From positions 1 to 6,441 of the forward strand of contig JANWUU010000193.1 in the NCBI GenBank assembly GCA_025057735.1: a stretch of 6,441 nt of DNA, given 5' to 3'. Shown piece by piece: positions 6,100 through 6,441 of the stretch. Source of the stretch: Burkholderiaceae bacterium. Lineage in GTDB: Bacteria; Pseudomonadota; Gammaproteobacteria; Burkholderiales; Burkholderiaceae. Positions within the stretch are counted from its first letter, which is position 1; each line of letters begins with the position of its first letter. Under the pieces are notes generated by a model. That model was not told where the DNA came from. It did not search any database and saw only the letters and a program-made list of their open reading frames with translations. The translations under genes were made by a program, and so were the position numbers.

Positions 6100-6441
6100 A
6101 TGGGGACGATGAAGGACGTGGTCGACCGCTTCTGGCTGAAGCACTATCCGCCCGACGTGCCGGCCGAGATCGATCCCACGCAGTACCGCTCGGTCGTGCA
6201 CCTGCTGGAGGAAGCGTTCCGCCAGCACGCGCAGCGACCGGCGTACGCCTGCCTGGGCGCGGAGATGTCCTATCGACAGCTCGACGAGCAGTCGGCAGCG
6301 ATCGGCGCCTGGCTGCAGGCGCGCGGTCTGGGCAAGGGCAAGCGGGTGGCGATCATGCTGCCGAACATCATGCCCTATCCGGTCGTGCTGGCCGGCGTGC
6401 TGCGCGCCGGCGCCACCGTGGTCAACGTCAACCCGCTTTAT
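6100..6441 (+). CDS. fadD: Long-chain fatty acid-CoA ligase, N-terminal part
   Basis: The first 114 codons are present and the gene runs off the right edge. FadD activates long-chain fatty acids to acyl-CoA at the inner membrane, the entry step of beta-oxidation. The match is close to the start of known FadD proteins: FWLKHYPPDVPAEIDP at 11-26 aligns with WLNRYPADVPTEINP of E. coli FadD as I recall it, RVAIMLPNIMPYPV lies at 83-96 and the GVLRAGATVVNVNPLY block ends the window. The ATP-binding loop and later motifs would lie beyond the edge, so intactness cannot be judged. A second ATG at codon 4 gives MKDVVDRF, but the ribosome binding site fits the first. It is transcribed in the same direction as the ligase and peptidase, after a 115-base gap with a hairpin, so it may have its own promoter. 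An acyl-CoA synthetase of another chain length is possible but less likely. Confidence 0.93.
   Translation, partial: MGTMKDVVDRFWLKHYPPDVPAEIDPTQYRSVVHLLEEAFRQHAQRPAYACLGAEMSYRQLDEQSAAIGAWLQARGLGKGKRVAIMLPNIMPYPVVLAGVLRAGATVVNVNPLY

Overview
The window is GC-rich throughout (roughly 70% by eye), and its clear genes use G or C at nearly every third codon position. The proteins look proteobacterial. The partial FadD at the right edge reads like a betaproteobacterial or gammaproteobacterial long-chain acyl-CoA synthetase, and a Burkholderiales- or Rhodocyclales-like host is the best guess. No lineage marker settles this. There is no sign of a phage, an insertion sequence, a CRISPR array or an RNA gene.

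Layout: on the minus strand at the left edge lie a lipoprotein Cu/Zn superoxide dismutase (sodC, 73-606) and, 13 bases downstream, the first 19 codons of another gene that leaves the window (1-59). A spacer of about 410 bases separates these from the plus-strand genes. It holds the sodC control region, including a 9-bp inverted repeat, and a possible 87-residue basic ORF (757-1020) whose stop overlaps the next start in TGATG. The plus strand then carries a single-subunit molybdopterin oxidoreductase of the DMSO reductase superfamily (1020-3104). After a 343-base spacer come a PaaK-like adenylate-forming CoA ligase (3448-4902), a lipoprotein zinc aminopeptidase-like protein (4914-5984) and the 5' part of fadD (6100 to the edge). 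The 343-base spacer may encode a 51-residue protein on the minus strand.

How they fit together: the ligase and the peptidase are 11 bases apart and are probably co-transcribed. fadD has its own strong ribosome binding site and follows a 115-base gap with a GC hairpin, so it may be a separate unit or the distal part of the same one. PaaK-like ligases and FadD both activate carboxylic acids to CoA thioesters, which suggests acid catabolism, but nothing ties them to one pathway. SodC and the peptidase are both predicted cell-envelope lipoproteins; the molybdoenzyme has no export signal and should be cytoplasmic.

I see no new multi-gene system. The least explained items are the two small candidate ORFs in the spacers, the inverted repeat ahead of sodC, and the unknown substrate of the molybdoenzyme.
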